Assembly (NCBI RefSeq): GCF_028863945.1
Contig: NZ_JARBEA010000019.1
Location: 1-41,500 of the forward strand
Reading direction: 5' to 3'
DNA: 41,500 nt
Source of the DNA: Jeotgalibaca caeni
Lineage (GTDB): Bacteria; Bacillota; Bacilli; Lactobacillales; Aerococcaceae
Below the pieces are notes generated by a model. That model was not told the origin of the DNA. It made no database searches and was given only the letters and a program-made list of their open reading frames with translations. Positions 1 to 8,727 of this stretch are shown piece after piece. The stretch's first letter is position 1. Each line of letters opens with the position of its first letter. The translations under genes were made by a program, and so were the position numbers.

Positions 1-124
1 AGGAAAAAGCTCTCGGTCTGCGGCAACAGAACAAGAGCCCTCTAAAAATTTAAAATTTTAACACCTACATGATACCATGGGTAGTGACTTTTTGCGCTTT
101 TTTTAGCTTGTGTTTTCATATAAA

Positions 125-150
125 AAGAGCTGGAAAAATTCCCTGCTCTT
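125..150 (-). terminator. Rho-independent terminator of the 158-1735 gene
   Basis: Inverted repeat AAGAGC/GCTCTT. Read on the minus strand it runs straight into a T tract, just downstream of the membrane-protein stop codon. Bases 1-124 hold no gene that I can support. Confidence 0.65.
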
Positions 151-157
151 ACTCATT

Positions 158-1735
158 TTATTCTAAAATAATACTTCTTACTATAGTACCTTGTACTTCG
201 ATGGTCACCGTATCGCCAACTTCCATGAATGGGAGCTGATTGTTCAAGCTTACTTGGGCAATGTAAATCATTTCTTCATTGTTATCCAAAGTAAAGTAGT
301 ACGTTGTTTCTCCTCCAACTACTACATCTTGAATTAATGTGACTTCACCGGAAACTTGTTCCAATTCACCCTCTTGCTGTTCCTCTTCCGGTTCCATTAC
401 TTGTCCACCATTATAAGCGGACCATGCAATTGAAAGGGTCTCACCGATTCCGACACGTTGATAATTCATGGCATCCACAAAGGCATACAACTTAATCAAA
501 CCTGCCGAATCTTTCAAGGATAACTGATAAACAGGTTTTCCATTCATATTGAATAACAACGGGAATGTACTTTGATATTCTTTTTCTTGTACGGAACCTT
601 CTGCACTTTCCATTGCACTCCACTCTGTTGCAGTACTAATGTTGTAGCGTTTTGATTCTTTCGTACGAGAGTTTACCAATACAAAACCAATGTTCGACTC
701 ATCAGAAGCAACCGAGGTAAGTCCTGTATACAAATACAAATCATTATCAATCACGATATAGTTGTAGCCTTCCGCATGTTGAACAACGCCACGCTTCGTT
801 ACTAAGCTATTCCAATATCCATTTTGATATTGCCCATTGTAATTGATCTGATCCATCACCATTTCTGCCGGGAAGACACGATCCACCCATTCAGGAATAT
901 CAGCTAGGTCATACTTTGTAATTTCACCTGTAGTTGCATCAACTACGAATGCTCCAACGACATCTTTTGGTCCTAGGAAGCTGAGTCGTCTCTTAATAAT
1001 AGGTGCAACGTAGTGAGGAACGCCCGCATCATTAATTTCAAAGGCAGGTGTTTCAAACAAGGTCGTCGGGTAACTCAAGAAAATATGACGTGTAATATCA
1101 TCATTCAAGAATCCAGAATGAGAGTAGCGAATGGTTTCTTCTAAATCAACCAAGTCTGCTTCTCCTGACACCATATCAACGGTAACATAATGTGGGATTC
1201 CTTCCTTACGGTTGGTAAACCAACGCCATACATTTACGTACTCTAACGGCGATACTCGTAACGACTGGTCATTGTAGGCAATCTGCGTGTACTCGTTCGC
1301 CACATTAAATTGGGATACTAAGTCTAGTACCTCTCCAATTTTACGGCTACCAAGACGTTCTGCCATGTCACGGTCAATCGTTGGAATTTCACTCGGATTC
1401 GTTACTTCTAAATCCTCAACAAAGTTTCCTTCTTCATGGGTAATCAAATTCGCATAAGATTCAGACCGGAAGATTGGCATTCCTAATACGATCGCTACAA
1501 GAAGTGCAACAACACCGATTCCAGCGGCAAGCCCATTCACTCGAATGACATTCCAGTTTTTTCGTGGAGCTAAGGCGTACGATATAAACGCACTGACTCC
1601 TAGGTAAACAAATACATTCATCCAAAACTCAAGTGATTGGAAATTTAACGGCGTTAATGAGAAATACCAGTAAATCATTAATCCAATCAAGGGAACCCCA
1701 TAAGAGATGGCAATATTTTTCCATCCTTTAATCAT
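158..1735 (-). CDS. Large membrane-anchored protein of unknown function
   Basis: A 525-residue protein. Its first 95 or so residues hold about three hydrophobic segments (around residues 8-26, 35-55 and 70-90). About 370 mostly polar residues follow, probably outside the membrane, then an acidic E/Q-rich linker near residues 445-460 and a small beta-rich C-terminal domain ending in a V-T-I-E-V-Q-G type strand that could be an OB-like fold. I do not recognise the family. GAGGAG lies about 8 bases upstream of ATG at 1735; a nearer upstream ATG is in another frame and stops at once. A terminator follows at 125-150, and the gene is separated from the symporter by a second one, so it is probably transcribed alone. 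A role in envelope or surface processing would only be inference. Confidence 0.75.
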   Translation of the reverse strand: MIKGWKNIAISYGVPLIGLMIYWYFSLTPLNFQSLEFWMNVFVYLGVSAFISYALAPRKNWNVIRVNGLAAGIGVVALLVAIVLGMPIFRSESYANLITHEEGNFVEDLEVTNPSEIPTIDRDMAERLGSRKIGEVLDLVSQFNVANEYTQIAYNDQSLRVSPLEYVNVWRWFTNRKEGIPHYVTVDMVSGEADLVDLEETIRYSHSGFLNDDITRHIFLSYPTTLFETPAFEINDAGVPHYVAPIIKRRLSFLGPKDVVGAFVVDATTGEITKYDLADIPEWVDRVFPAEMVMDQINYNGQYQNGYWNSLVTKRGVVQHAEGYNYIVIDNDLYLYTGLTSVASDESNIGFVLVNSRTKESKRYNISTATEWSAMESAEGSVQEKEYQSTFPLLFNMNGKPVYQLSLKDSAGLIKLYAFVDAMNYQRVGIGETLSIAWSAYNGGQVMEPEEEQQEGELEQVSGEVTLIQDVVVGGETTYYFTLDNNEEMIYIAQVSLNNQLPFMEVGDTVTIEVQGTIVRSIILE

Positions 1736-1789
1736 TCATACATCTCCTCTTCATTTACTAACTTTATTATACCATTATTTTGCACAAAA

Positions 1790-1819
1790 AAATCCTGAGC
1801 CTATGAAAACTCAGGATTT
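1790..1819. terminator. Bidirectional-looking terminator between membrane protein and symporter
   Basis: A 10-base inverted repeat AAATCCTGAG/CTCAGGATTT with A/T-rich sequence on both sides. It lies just downstream of the symporter stop codon and upstream of the next minus-strand gene, so it mainly ends symporter transcription. Confidence 0.8.
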
Positions 1820-1825
1820 ATTTCA

Positions 1826-3067
1826 TTAAGATAAAAGACTTGGTTCAGCTACTTCTACGGACTCTTCTTCCACAATACCTATACGTGATTTTAATTGATC
1901 GACAATCACAGCGACAGCGTTGTCTCCAGATACGTTGCAGGCGGTCCCGAAGCTATCTTGCGTCAAGTAAAGGGCAATCATTAAACTTGCTAGAGGTCCA
2001 TCTGTCGCAATGCCAATCATTGGCAAGAATGGCAAGGCACTCATTACGGCCCCACCTGGCGCTCCAGGGGCAGCCACCATACTGATTCCTAGAATTAACA
2101 GGAATGGAAGGATTTTATCAAAACCGAAATCGATATTATTCATCATCAGAATGGCAGTTGAGAAAGCAGTTAAAGAAATCATACTTCCAGATAGGTGAAT
2201 CGTCGCACACAAGGGAACTACAAACTCACGAATACTTTTCGATACACCATTCGTTTTCGCAACCTCTACGTTTACTGGAATCGTAGTCGCAGAAGATTGC
2301 GTTCCTGCTGCTGTCAGCCACGCTGGGATTTGATTCTTCAGCCATTGGATTGGATTCTTTTTCGCAACCGCTCCGGCAACTCCGTATTGGAATAGAAGGA
2401 CTAAGAAATGCATTGCGAAAATAATCAAGTAAACGCGCCAGAAAATACTTAACACGCGCCACACTTCACCTGTGTAACTCATGACTGAGAAAGTCGCAGC
2501 GATATAAAATGGTAATAATGGAATAATTGTTTTTGCCAAAACCAGGTGGATAATCTCTTGGAATCCAGCAAAGAAATCCGCCATCATTGTCCCCGTTTTT
2601 ACCGTTTTCTCTTCACCACGTAATGCAGAAATTCCAAGTCCCATGATAAAGGCGAACACCAACGCTGAAGTTACATCGGCTAGAGGCAGTAGTGGTATCG
2701 TAAAGTATGGCGTCAAGGCTGCTGCCCCGCCTTCACTCACCATTGCTGCTGATTCTTCATAAATGAACGTTGGGAATACCAAACGGGAAACAACGTAGGA
2801 AAATGTACCTGATATAATCGTAAATCCATACGCAATTGCCATCGTTAGACCGAGCAATTTTCCAGCGCCAGTCTTTAATTCACTAATTCCTGCTGTAACA
2901 AATGCAATAATCATTAAAGGAATGATAAATGAAATGTAAGCTGAGAGGAAGGAACTGAAGGTCACGAACACTCGAATGACACTTTCAGAGACAAAGGTGC
3001 CTAAAATAATACCAACTGCAATACCCATTAAAAGTTTCGGCACTAAGCCAATCTTTCCCTTTAACAT
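1826..3067 (-). CDS. Dicarboxylate/amino-acid:cation symporter (DAACS/GltP-like)
   Basis: A secondary transporter of 413 residues, the usual length for the sodium- or proton-coupled dicarboxylate/amino-acid symporter family. It has many hydrophobic helices. Conserved transport-core features are visible: the serine/threonine-rich hairpin QSSATTIPV (around residues 257-265), the second hairpin region AAPGAPGGAVMSALPFLP (about residues 333-350), and the late QDSFGTACNVSGDN substrate/cation segment (about 371-384). The usual substrates are glutamate, aspartate, serine, threonine or C4-dicarboxylates, and the sequence alone does not decide between them. The ATG start at 3067 follows TTGGAGGGG. A clear sigma-A promoter with a flanking dyad lies upstream at 3092-3140, suggesting a regulated, single-gene transcript ending at 1790-1819. 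Confidence 0.9.
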   Translation of the reverse strand: MLKGKIGLVPKLLMGIAVGIILGTFVSESVIRVFVTFSSFLSAYISFIIPLMIIAFVTAGISELKTGAGKLLGLTMAIAYGFTIISGTFSYVVSRLVFPTFIYEESAAMVSEGGAAALTPYFTIPLLPLADVTSALVFAFIMGLGISALRGEEKTVKTGTMMADFFAGFQEIIHLVLAKTIIPLLPFYIAATFSVMSYTGEVWRVLSIFWRVYLIIFAMHFLVLLFQYGVAGAVAKKNPIQWLKNQIPAWLTAAGTQSSATTIPVNVEVAKTNGVSKSIREFVVPLCATIHLSGSMISLTAFSTAILMMNNIDFGFDKILPFLLILGISMVAAPGAPGGAVMSALPFLPMIGIATDGPLASLMIALYLTQDSFGTACNVSGDNAVAVIVDQLKSRIGIVEEESVEVAEPSLLS

Positions 3068-3091
3068 ATGACCCCTCCAAAAAATTAAAAT

Positions 3092-3140
3092 AAGATTAGA
3101 ATATGCGTACTATCATAATGAGATTTCTAATCTTTGTCAA
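3092..3140 (-). promoter_or_regulatory. Sigma-A promoter of the symporter with overlapping split operator
   Basis: On the minus strand, TTGACA (3135-3140) and TATGAT (3112-3117) are separated by exactly 17 bases. A perfect 10-base inverted repeat, AAGATTAGAA (3092-3101) and TTCTAATCTT (3125-3134), places one arm in the promoter spacer directly beside the -35 box and the other just after the expected start site. The promoter call is direct. Its use as a repressor site is inference; the same dyad could also fold in the 5' leader or act as the end of the upstream glycosylase transcript. Confidence 0.7.
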
Positions 3141-3141
3141 T

Positions 3142-3783
3142 CTAATTTTGAAAAAGGGCTGGATCTTTCATTTCTGGGATAGCACCAGCCGCCACTTCCC
3201 ATATATAAAGACTGGCGGTCGTTCCATAAGGAGAGTATCGTTTGCGACACGCTTCGAAGAAAGCCTTCGTAATTTTCTCCTGTTGATAGGCCATTCTCAT
3301 TCCACGCTGGATACCTAAATCATCATAAGACAAGACATTTGGACGTTCCATTGAAAAAAGGAGCAGCATTTCTGCCGTCCATTTTCCGATTCCCTTCAAA
3401 GAAGAGAGCGTCATGATTACATCTTCATCTTCCCTGTAAGCTAACCTGTCTAAATCGACTCGCCCTTCCGCAATATCGGAGGCTGTTGATTGGATATAGG
3501 CAACTTTTCGAAAGGAGAGCCCGCACTTTTGAATTTCTTCAGCAGAATGGGCAAGAACATGCTCCGGCGTAACTTCACCAACTAATTCTTCAAAACGCCC
3601 CCATACGGTTCTGGCAGCTTTCATAGAAACTTGTTGTCCAACAATTTGCCGTAACAATGCTGGAAACAGTTCTCCTCGACCTGGTCGTTCAATCGGACCA
3701 ATTTGTTCCATTATATTTTTCAAAACGGGATCTCGTTCGCTTAAATAAGTAATTGCCGCTTCATCTGTTTTGACTACGTTCAT
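3142..3783 (-). CDS. DNA-3-methyladenine glycosylase II (AlkA-like, HhH-GPD family)
   Basis: A base-excision repair glycosylase that removes alkylated purines, 213 residues long and lacking the N-terminal domain of E. coli AlkA, as is common in Firmicutes. The sequence shows the LLRQIVGQQVS helix typical of AlkA, then the helix-hairpin-helix LSSLKGIGKWTAEMLLLFS. The aspartate in YDDLGIQRG matches the catalytic Asp of the GPD motif. The ATG at 3783 has AAAAGGAG eight bases upstream, so I prefer it to the GTG three codons earlier. It is separated from the methyltransferase gene by a short gap and may share its transcript. Confidence 0.88.
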   Translation of the reverse strand: MNVVKTDEAAITYLSERDPVLKNIMEQIGPIERPGRGELFPALLRQIVGQQVSMKAARTVWGRFEELVGEVTPEHVLAHSAEEIQKCGLSFRKVAYIQSTASDIAEGRVDLDRLAYREDEDVIMTLSSLKGIGKWTAEMLLLFSMERPNVLSYDDLGIQRGMRMAYQQEKITKAFFEACRKRYSPYGTTASLYIWEVAAGAIPEMKDPALFQN

Positions 3784-3821
3784 GAAAAACACTCCTTTTA
3801 TACGACCAAGTCTACTATATT

Positions 3822-4778
3822 TTATTCAATTCCATCTTTTTTGATGATGTTTTGTTGAGGCAAGGTATTTCGTTCCCAAAAGACCCCATCTGTATATCCT
3901 TGGATGCCTTTATCGGCAGTAGCCATTTCCAAACGTTTCTCTGCCCAGACACAATACAAAGGATTTTGTTCAATCCCTACATAGTTTCGGTCCAATTTCT
4001 TAGCGACCACGCTCGTCGTACCAGATCCTAAAAACGGATCGAATACCACATCTCCTGGATTCGAACTCGCTAAAATTAAGCGGGCGATTAACTTCTCTGA
4101 TTTTTGAGTTGGGTGAGCAGTATTTTCCGGCATAGACCAGAACGGAATGGTCACATCATCCCAGAAATTAGAGGGATGTGTATTACGATAATTTCCTTTT
4201 TCTGTTTCCTGCCAGTCCTTTGGCTTGCCGTTCTCTTTATATGGAGCAATCACTTTTTTGCGAACTTTTACAGCATCTACATTGAAAGTATACTGATCCG
4301 ACTTCGTACAGTACCAAATGTCTTCCATCCCATTTTTCCAGTTTGACTTGGCACCACGACCTTTTTCCCTTTGCCAAGTAATCCGATTTCTCACATTTAT
4401 TTTTTCCATTAAGACTTGACCAATAATCAGGCTCGTTTCCCAATCGCAACACACATAGAGAGAACCATTCGGCTTCAGAAGTGGAAGCACCAAATCGAGC
4501 CATTTTACTGTATAAATGTAGTAATCTTCTTGTTTTATTTTGGAAAATTTCTTGCCATGATAGGTTTTCGTCAAGTTATAAGGTGGATCAACGATAATCA
4601 AGTCCATGCTTTCTTTCGGAAGCAGCGGTAACATTTCAAAAGTATCTCCTACCAACGTTTTATTGCAGACTTCTTCCATACTCGCTTCTTTCGTCAAAGA
4701 AACCACACGTTCTAAATAGTGCGACCCTTCTTCCAAATCGATATCGATTGTTTTGTTTCTCGGTGACTTTTTCTTCAT
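3822..4778 (-). CDS. Orphan DNA methyltransferase (beta class, N6-adenine or N4-cytosine)
   Basis: An S-adenosylmethionine-dependent DNA methyltransferase of 318 residues. The catalytic motif IV DPPYN (around residues 64-68) comes before the cofactor motif I FDPFLGSGTT (around 246-255), the order of the beta class. The target aminomethylation (N6-A or N4-C) cannot be settled from this motif alone. No restriction endonuclease, specificity subunit or vsr gene lies beside it. Instead it sits 2 bases downstream of recQ on the same strand, so it is probably co-transcribed with recQ and acts as a solitary housekeeping or regulatory methylase. The start ATG at 4778 has AGGAATG upstream. Confidence 0.87.
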   Translation of the reverse strand: MKKKSPRNKTIDIDLEEGSHYLERVVSLTKEASMEEVCNKTLVGDTFEMLPLLPKESMDLIIVDPPYNLTKTYHGKKFSKIKQEDYYIYTVKWLDLVLPLLKPNGSLYVCCDWETSLIIGQVLMEKINVRNRITWQREKGRGAKSNWKNGMEDIWYCTKSDQYTFNVDAVKVRKKVIAPYKENGKPKDWQETEKGNYRNTHPSNFWDDVTIPFWSMPENTAHPTQKSEKLIARLILASSNPGDVVFDPFLGSGTTSVVAKKLDRNYVGIEQNPLYCVWAEKRLEMATADKGIQGYTDGVFWERNTLPQQNIIKKDGIE

Positions 4779-4780
4779 TC

Positions 4781-6589
4781 TTATTCATTCCTGCCTTTTA
4801 CATGTTGTTGAATCACAAGCATGAATTCATCGCCATAGGTCGTTCGTTTACTTTCCCCTACCCCATGCACTTCAAGGAACTCTTCATCTGTTTTGGGCAG
4901 CCTTACTGCCATATCGATCAAGGAGCGATCGGTAAAGACGACAAAAGGAGGCTTGCCTATTTCTTGTGCTTTTTTTGTCCGCAATTCACGTAACTTTTCA
5001 AAGAGACTCACGTCATATTCTGTTTCCGTAACGGTTTGTTTTTCGATAAGTTTTTGCGGTTTCTCACGAATTTTCCGAACCATGGACAAAATTTCCTTGC
5101 CGGTTAGTACGTGCGGAGAAGTGGTGGTAAACGTCAGGATCGGATACTTATCACCCGACAGGGCCAAATGCCCTTCGCTAATCAGAAAGGAAATAATATC
5201 CTTAATGAGGTATTCTTCCGTATCTGCCATGATTCCATAAGTCGAGAGTTTATCAAACTGGAACTGACGAATCCGTTCGTTCTTTTTACCCCGCAATACA
5301 TCAGTTACCATTCCTGTACCAAATCGTTGGTTCATCCGGTAAATACAAGACAAGATTTTCTGGCTGGCAACTGTTACGTCGATAATCTCTGTTTCACCAT
5401 CACAGTTCGAACAGTGTTCGCATTCTTGGAATGTCGGCGTTTCATCAAAGTACCTCAGAATATAACTGCGCAAGCATTTCCCTGTCTTACAGTAGGAAGT
5501 AATTTGTGTAAGTTTTTCTTTCGCATTCGGCTGATTTCCTTGTTCGATTAAAAAGGTATTCGTAATAATATCTTGACTGGAATACAAGAGGACGGCCTGA
5601 GAAGGCGCCCCATCTCTTCCAGCACGCCCCGCCTCTTGGTAGTAACTCTCCATATCAAGCGGCATATTATAGTGGATTACCTTACGTACGTTTGATTTGT
5701 CAATTCCCATCCCAAACGCATTCGTCGCTACCATAATGGTTTTCCGATCATAGATAAAGTCTTCCTGATTTTGGTTGCGGTCTTCTGGTGCAATACCGGC
5801 ATGATAATAGGTAGCCGGCAGCCCTTTTTTAACCAAGCTGTGATAGACCGCCTCGACATTTTTCCGCGTATTGCAGTAGATAATCGTTGACCCTTCTTTT
5901 TCAATATAGCGGAATAATTCTTGGCTCTTTTTCTTCGTTTCAATAACGGAGAAATATAAATTCGGCCGGTCGAAACTCGCCACATACGTATAAGGTTGTT
6001 GAAGCTTCAATTGACGAATAATATCTTCTTTGACACGAGTAGTAGCCGTTGCGGTAAAAGCCGCAAATGGCACATCCAATCGAATCAGGTCTTTTAGTTG
6101 CGGAATATTTTGGTAACTTGGACGAAAATCTTGTCCCCACTGGGAAATACAGTGTGCTTCATCCACAGCCACTAAATTAATATTCATTTGTTGGATGGTA
6201 TTAAGAAAGTATTCGCTCTCCAGACGCTCCGGTGCGATATACAATAAATCGTAATAGCCAAACATCGCCTTATCCATAGTAGCGCGGTACGTAGCCATGT
6301 CCATTTGACTATTGATATAGCCCGCTCGCACTCCCATCGTTAGTAATGTATCTACTTGATCCTTCATCAAGGAAATAAGCGGAGAAATCACTAAACTAGT
6401 CCCTTCCATACAAATCGCCGGAATTTGATAACACAGTGATTTCCCGCCGCCAGTCGGCATAATTCCTAACACATCTTGTCCGTTCATGATGGCTTCAATG
6501 ATTCTCTCTTGCCCCGGTCGGAAAGAATCATAGCCGTAATATTGTTTCAGTACTTCATCTATCTTCTTCATGCCATTCCTCGATTCCAC
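4781..6589 (-). CDS. recQ: ATP-dependent DNA helicase RecQ
   Basis: A 3'-5' superfamily 2 helicase for recombination and fork repair, full length at about 600 residues. Visible in order are the YDSFRPGQ motif 0, Walker A MPTGGGKS, DEAH box VDEAHCISQWG, motif III FTATATTRV, motif VI YYQEAGRAGRDG, a zinc-binding cluster with cysteines in CKTGKCLR and CEHCSNCD, a winged-helix RQC region, and a C-terminal HRDC domain (about residues 510-595). The GTG at 6589 has GAGGAG 5 bases upstream; the in-frame ATG at 6571 (MKKIDEV) with its own GAGGAA is an equally possible start. The orphan methyltransferase follows directly. Confidence 0.95.
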   Translation of the reverse strand: MESRNGMKKIDEVLKQYYGYDSFRPGQERIIEAIMNGQDVLGIMPTGGGKSLCYQIPAICMEGTSLVISPLISLMKDQVDTLLTMGVRAGYINSQMDMATYRATMDKAMFGYYDLLYIAPERLESEYFLNTIQQMNINLVAVDEAHCISQWGQDFRPSYQNIPQLKDLIRLDVPFAAFTATATTRVKEDIIRQLKLQQPYTYVASFDRPNLYFSVIETKKKSQELFRYIEKEGSTIIYCNTRKNVEAVYHSLVKKGLPATYYHAGIAPEDRNQNQEDFIYDRKTIMVATNAFGMGIDKSNVRKVIHYNMPLDMESYYQEAGRAGRDGAPSQAVLLYSSQDIITNTFLIEQGNQPNAKEKLTQITSYCKTGKCLRSYILRYFDETPTFQECEHCSNCDGETEIIDVTVASQKILSCIYRMNQRFGTGMVTDVLRGKKNERIRQFQFDKLSTYGIMADTEEYLIKDIISFLISEGHLALSGDKYPILTFTTTSPHVLTGKEILSMVRKIREKPQKLIEKQTVTETEYDVSLFEKLRELRTKKAQEIGKPPFVVFTDRSLIDMAVRLPKTDEEFLEVHGVGESKRTTYGDEFMLVIQQHVKGRNE

Positions 6590-6616
6590 ATAATCTCCTC
6601 TACTAGTATACCTGAA

Positions 6617-6657
6617 AAAGCCACTTATTTTTCTAAAAGTAGAAAATAAGTGGCTTT
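6617..6657. terminator. Strong terminator between dehydrogenase and recQ
   Basis: A perfect 15-base inverted repeat AAAGCCACTTATTTT/AAAATAAGTGGCTTT with an 11-base loop, followed by T-rich sequence on either side. It lies downstream of the dehydrogenase stop codon at 6677 on the minus strand. Confidence 0.85.
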
Positions 6658-6676
6658 ATTTTAGTGTCGATTCAAT

Positions 6677-7636
6677 CTATTCCCCGATAATATTTTGTGG
6701 ATTCCCTTTAAGAAAAGCAACGGTGTTTTCAAAAGCTATTTTCGCTCGCAGTACCATCGCTTCATCTGTTAAGAAGCCAACATGTGGAGCCAACACCGTA
6801 TTCTTCGCTTGAAGCAAAGGATAGTCCGCTGGAATCGGCGGTTCCATATCAAATACATCAATCCCTGCTCCAGCAATTTTGTCTTCATTCAAGAGTGCTG
6901 CTAGTGCGTCGTTCTCAACAATTGGTCCGCGTGCGCAATTGATAAGGATGGCAGAAGGTTTCATTTTTGCCAACATGTCATGGGAAATAATTCCTTTGGT
7001 AGATTCATTCAGTGGCAAGTGAACCGAAATAATATCACTTTCTGCCATTAATTGTTCGAGCGACACATATGTTAGGCCTAATTCCTTAGCTTCTTCGTGT
7101 TCTGAACGATTATATCCGATTATTTTTGCGCCAAAGGCTTTGAAAAGTTTTGCAGTCAAGGTACCAATTTTCCCGGTACCGATAATGCCGACCGTCTTCC
7201 CTTTTATTTCTCTGCCTTGAAAGGGTCCAGCGAATTGTTCTGCCTGGCGAATATCTTCATCCCCTTGTGTAATTCCGCGGTATAGATCCAGGGTTAAGCC
7301 TAAGACCAGTTCTGCCACAGCTTGATTTGAATATCCTGCAGCATTCGCAATCTTGATGCCTTTGTTTTTGGCTGCTTCGCCGTCCACATGGTCCACCCCA
7401 GTGAAAGCCACATTGATTAATTTTAATTGGTCTTGCGCTTCAATAACTTCTGCTGGATATGGGTTATTCGCAATCATCACGATATCCGCACCCTGACTAC
7501 GCTCCTTTAATTCAGCTGGATCCGTAGTTTTTTCTGAATAGTAAACAAATTCATGTCCCATTTCTTTAATGGGCTGCGCTAATTCTTCAATCATTTCTTC
7601 TGGAACACGCAATGGTTCAAGTAATTTAATAAGCAA
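6677..7636 (-). CDS. D-2-hydroxyacid dehydrogenase (NAD-dependent, SerA/LdhD family)
   Basis: A Rossmann-fold oxidoreductase of about 319 residues. It has the nucleotide motif VGIIGTGKIG near the middle, followed by the catalytic set of the family: Arg in INCARGPIVEN, Glu in AGIDVFDMEPP and His in LAPHVGFLTDEA. The reaction is reversible reduction of a 2-keto acid to a D-2-hydroxy acid; whether the substrate is pyruvate, a branched keto acid or phosphohydroxypyruvate is not visible. I place the start at TTG 7636 because AGGAGG lies nine bases before it. The ATG at 7645 abuts that same AGGAGG and would be badly spaced. It is flanked downstream by a strong terminator. Confidence 0.88.
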   Translation of the reverse strand: MLIKLLEPLRVPEEMIEELAQPIKEMGHEFVYYSEKTTDPAELKERSQGADIVMIANNPYPAEVIEAQDQLKLINVAFTGVDHVDGEAAKNKGIKIANAAGYSNQAVAELVLGLTLDLYRGITQGDEDIRQAEQFAGPFQGREIKGKTVGIIGTGKIGTLTAKLFKAFGAKIIGYNRSEHEEAKELGLTYVSLEQLMAESDIISVHLPLNESTKGIISHDMLAKMKPSAILINCARGPIVENDALAALLNEDKIAGAGIDVFDMEPPIPADYPLLQAKNTVLAPHVGFLTDEAMVLRAKIAFENTVAFLKGNPQNIIGE

Positions 7637-7724
7637 CGATTCCATCCTCCTCATCAATTTTCCTTCTTTCTATTGTCTAGGAGTTTGCGAATTTTTGCAA
7701 GAGCTTCGCTAAAACAGACTCACT

Positions 7725-8012
7725 TTAATGCGCCATCGTCATCCAGAAGTTATAGGCATCGCGGTCTATTTGCGTAACCGGAAGTGTTTCTAAATCTTTC
7801 ACTTTTCCATATGGTCTTACATAATAGCCACTTCCAACAGCCATTCCTGCTTCAATAGACATGTGGGTTAGTAAGAAAAGATTCTCCCCTTCGCAGTAGA
7901 TTGCGTACCCTTGATTTGGACGAATCAAAACTAATTCTTCCAGTGGGATTTTATAACCTTCTGCCGCGAAATGTTGGTGATACGTTGTTGTTTCTTCTTT
8001 GAAGTATTTCAA
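7725..8012 (-). CDS. Small conserved-looking protein of unknown function
   Basis: 95 residues, starting with TTG at 8012 behind a GAGGG ribosome site. It has no signal peptide or membrane segment. The sequence is mixed alpha/beta with a run of hydrophobic strands (YAIYCEGENLFLLTHM), a glycine-rich GMAVGSGYYVRPYG segment and an aromatic C-terminus. I do not recognise the family. It stands between the dehydrogenase gene and the XRE regulator on the same strand. Confidence 0.6.
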   Translation of the reverse strand: MKYFKEETTTYHQHFAAEGYKIPLEELVLIRPNQGYAIYCEGENLFLLTHMSIEAGMAVGSGYYVRPYGKVKDLETLPVTQIDRDAYNFWMTMAH

Positions 8013-8055
8013 TAAAGTCGCCCTCTTTTTTTATCTTTAGAATTATTAAAAATCC

Positions 8056-8247
8056 TTACTCCGGAAAGAAAATTTCTTCAATATATAACCCGAAGTATTT
8101 TCCTATCTTAAAGGCAAGTTGAATAGAAGGATTATAACGACCATTTTCCAGCGAACTGATCGTCTGCCTTGATACTTCAAGAATCTGAGCTAATTCATCC
8201 TGCGTGATTCCCTTTTCCTTACGCAACTCTTCGATTCGATTCTTCAT
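8056..8247 (-). CDS. Small XRE-family transcriptional regulator
   Basis: 63 residues forming a single helix-turn-helix domain: ITQDELAQILEVSRQTISSLENGRYNPS is the classic Cro/CI-type HTH, followed by the LAFKIGKYFGLYIEEIFF tail typical of the short YgzD/YozG-like regulators. Its ATG overlaps the stop codon of the upstream membrane protein by one base (TAATG), so the two are translationally coupled. Such pairs usually have the regulator repress its own operon. The dyad at 8665-8682 is the likely site. Confidence 0.88.
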   Translation of the reverse strand: MKNRIEELRKEKGITQDELAQILEVSRQTISSLENGRYNPSIQLAFKIGKYFGLYIEEIFFPE

Positions 8248-8651
8248 TACATTCTCTTCCTCACTACCGAAAAAATTACAAAGTACAAGCCAATTCCAAA
8301 TAGGATTACCATACGAAAAGCTTGCAAAACTTCTTCAGAAAAAACGTTCTGGAAAACTACTACTACAATCCCACCGCTCACGAATAACCCAAGAAGAGTA
8401 TACCAACTAGCTAGATTGCGAATTTGGTAGAAGCGCTCATCTACTTCATTTTGCTGAAGCTTCTTCGCTTGAGATGTCAGAACCTTTTCTGTATAGAAGT
8501 GATAACCTACGATAAAACTAATAAGGAAAGCAAATAAAAAAATAAGCGTAGCTAGACCTGTAGAGTTGGGGAAAAATAATTCTGCTAAGATACTTGAGAC
8601 AAAATAAGATAGTAATCCCAAAAACGAAATTCTCCAGTGACTTTTTGTCAT
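8247..8651 (-). CDS. Four-helix membrane protein paired with the XRE regulator
   Basis: 134 residues with about four membrane segments (two near the N-terminus, two near the C-terminus) and a charged cytoplasmic loop rich in Lys/Gln/Glu between them. The layout matches the small membrane partners commonly found with YgzD-type XRE regulators in Firmicutes. Function is unknown. I choose the ATG at 8651 because AAGGAGTGG stands just ahead of it; the longer frame opens inside the promoter region. Confidence 0.75.
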   Translation of the reverse strand: MTKSHWRISFLGLLSYFVSSILAELFFPNSTGLATLIFLFAFLISFIVGYHFYTEKVLTSQAKKLQQNEVDERFYQIRNLASWYTLLGLFVSGGIVVVVFQNVFSEEVLQAFRMVILFGIGLYFVIFSVVRKRM

Positions 8652-8664
8652 TTTGACCACTCCT

Positions 8665-8682
8665 TGTAAAGTTTGCTTTACA
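8665..8682. promoter_or_regulatory. Dyad operator-like site upstream of membrane protein/XRE pair
   Basis: TGTAAAG-TTTG-CTTTACA is a perfect 7-base inverted repeat with a 4-base spacer, immediately upstream of the ribosome site at about 8655-8664. A further half site, ACTTTACA, lies at 8718-8725. Self-repression by the XRE protein is an inference from position. Confidence 0.45.
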
Positions 8683-8727
8683 TTATTGTAGTGGAAGGTC
8701 AATTAGATGTCAAGTGAACTTTACAAT

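Noticed and set aside
1-124. T-box, riboswitch or tRNA at the left edge
   Set aside because: Only weak complementarity around AGCTCT/AGAGC was seen, and no conserved RNA motif.
5111-5551. Plus-strand open frame of 146 codons
   Set aside because: It is antisense to recQ and has no recognisable product or ribosome site.
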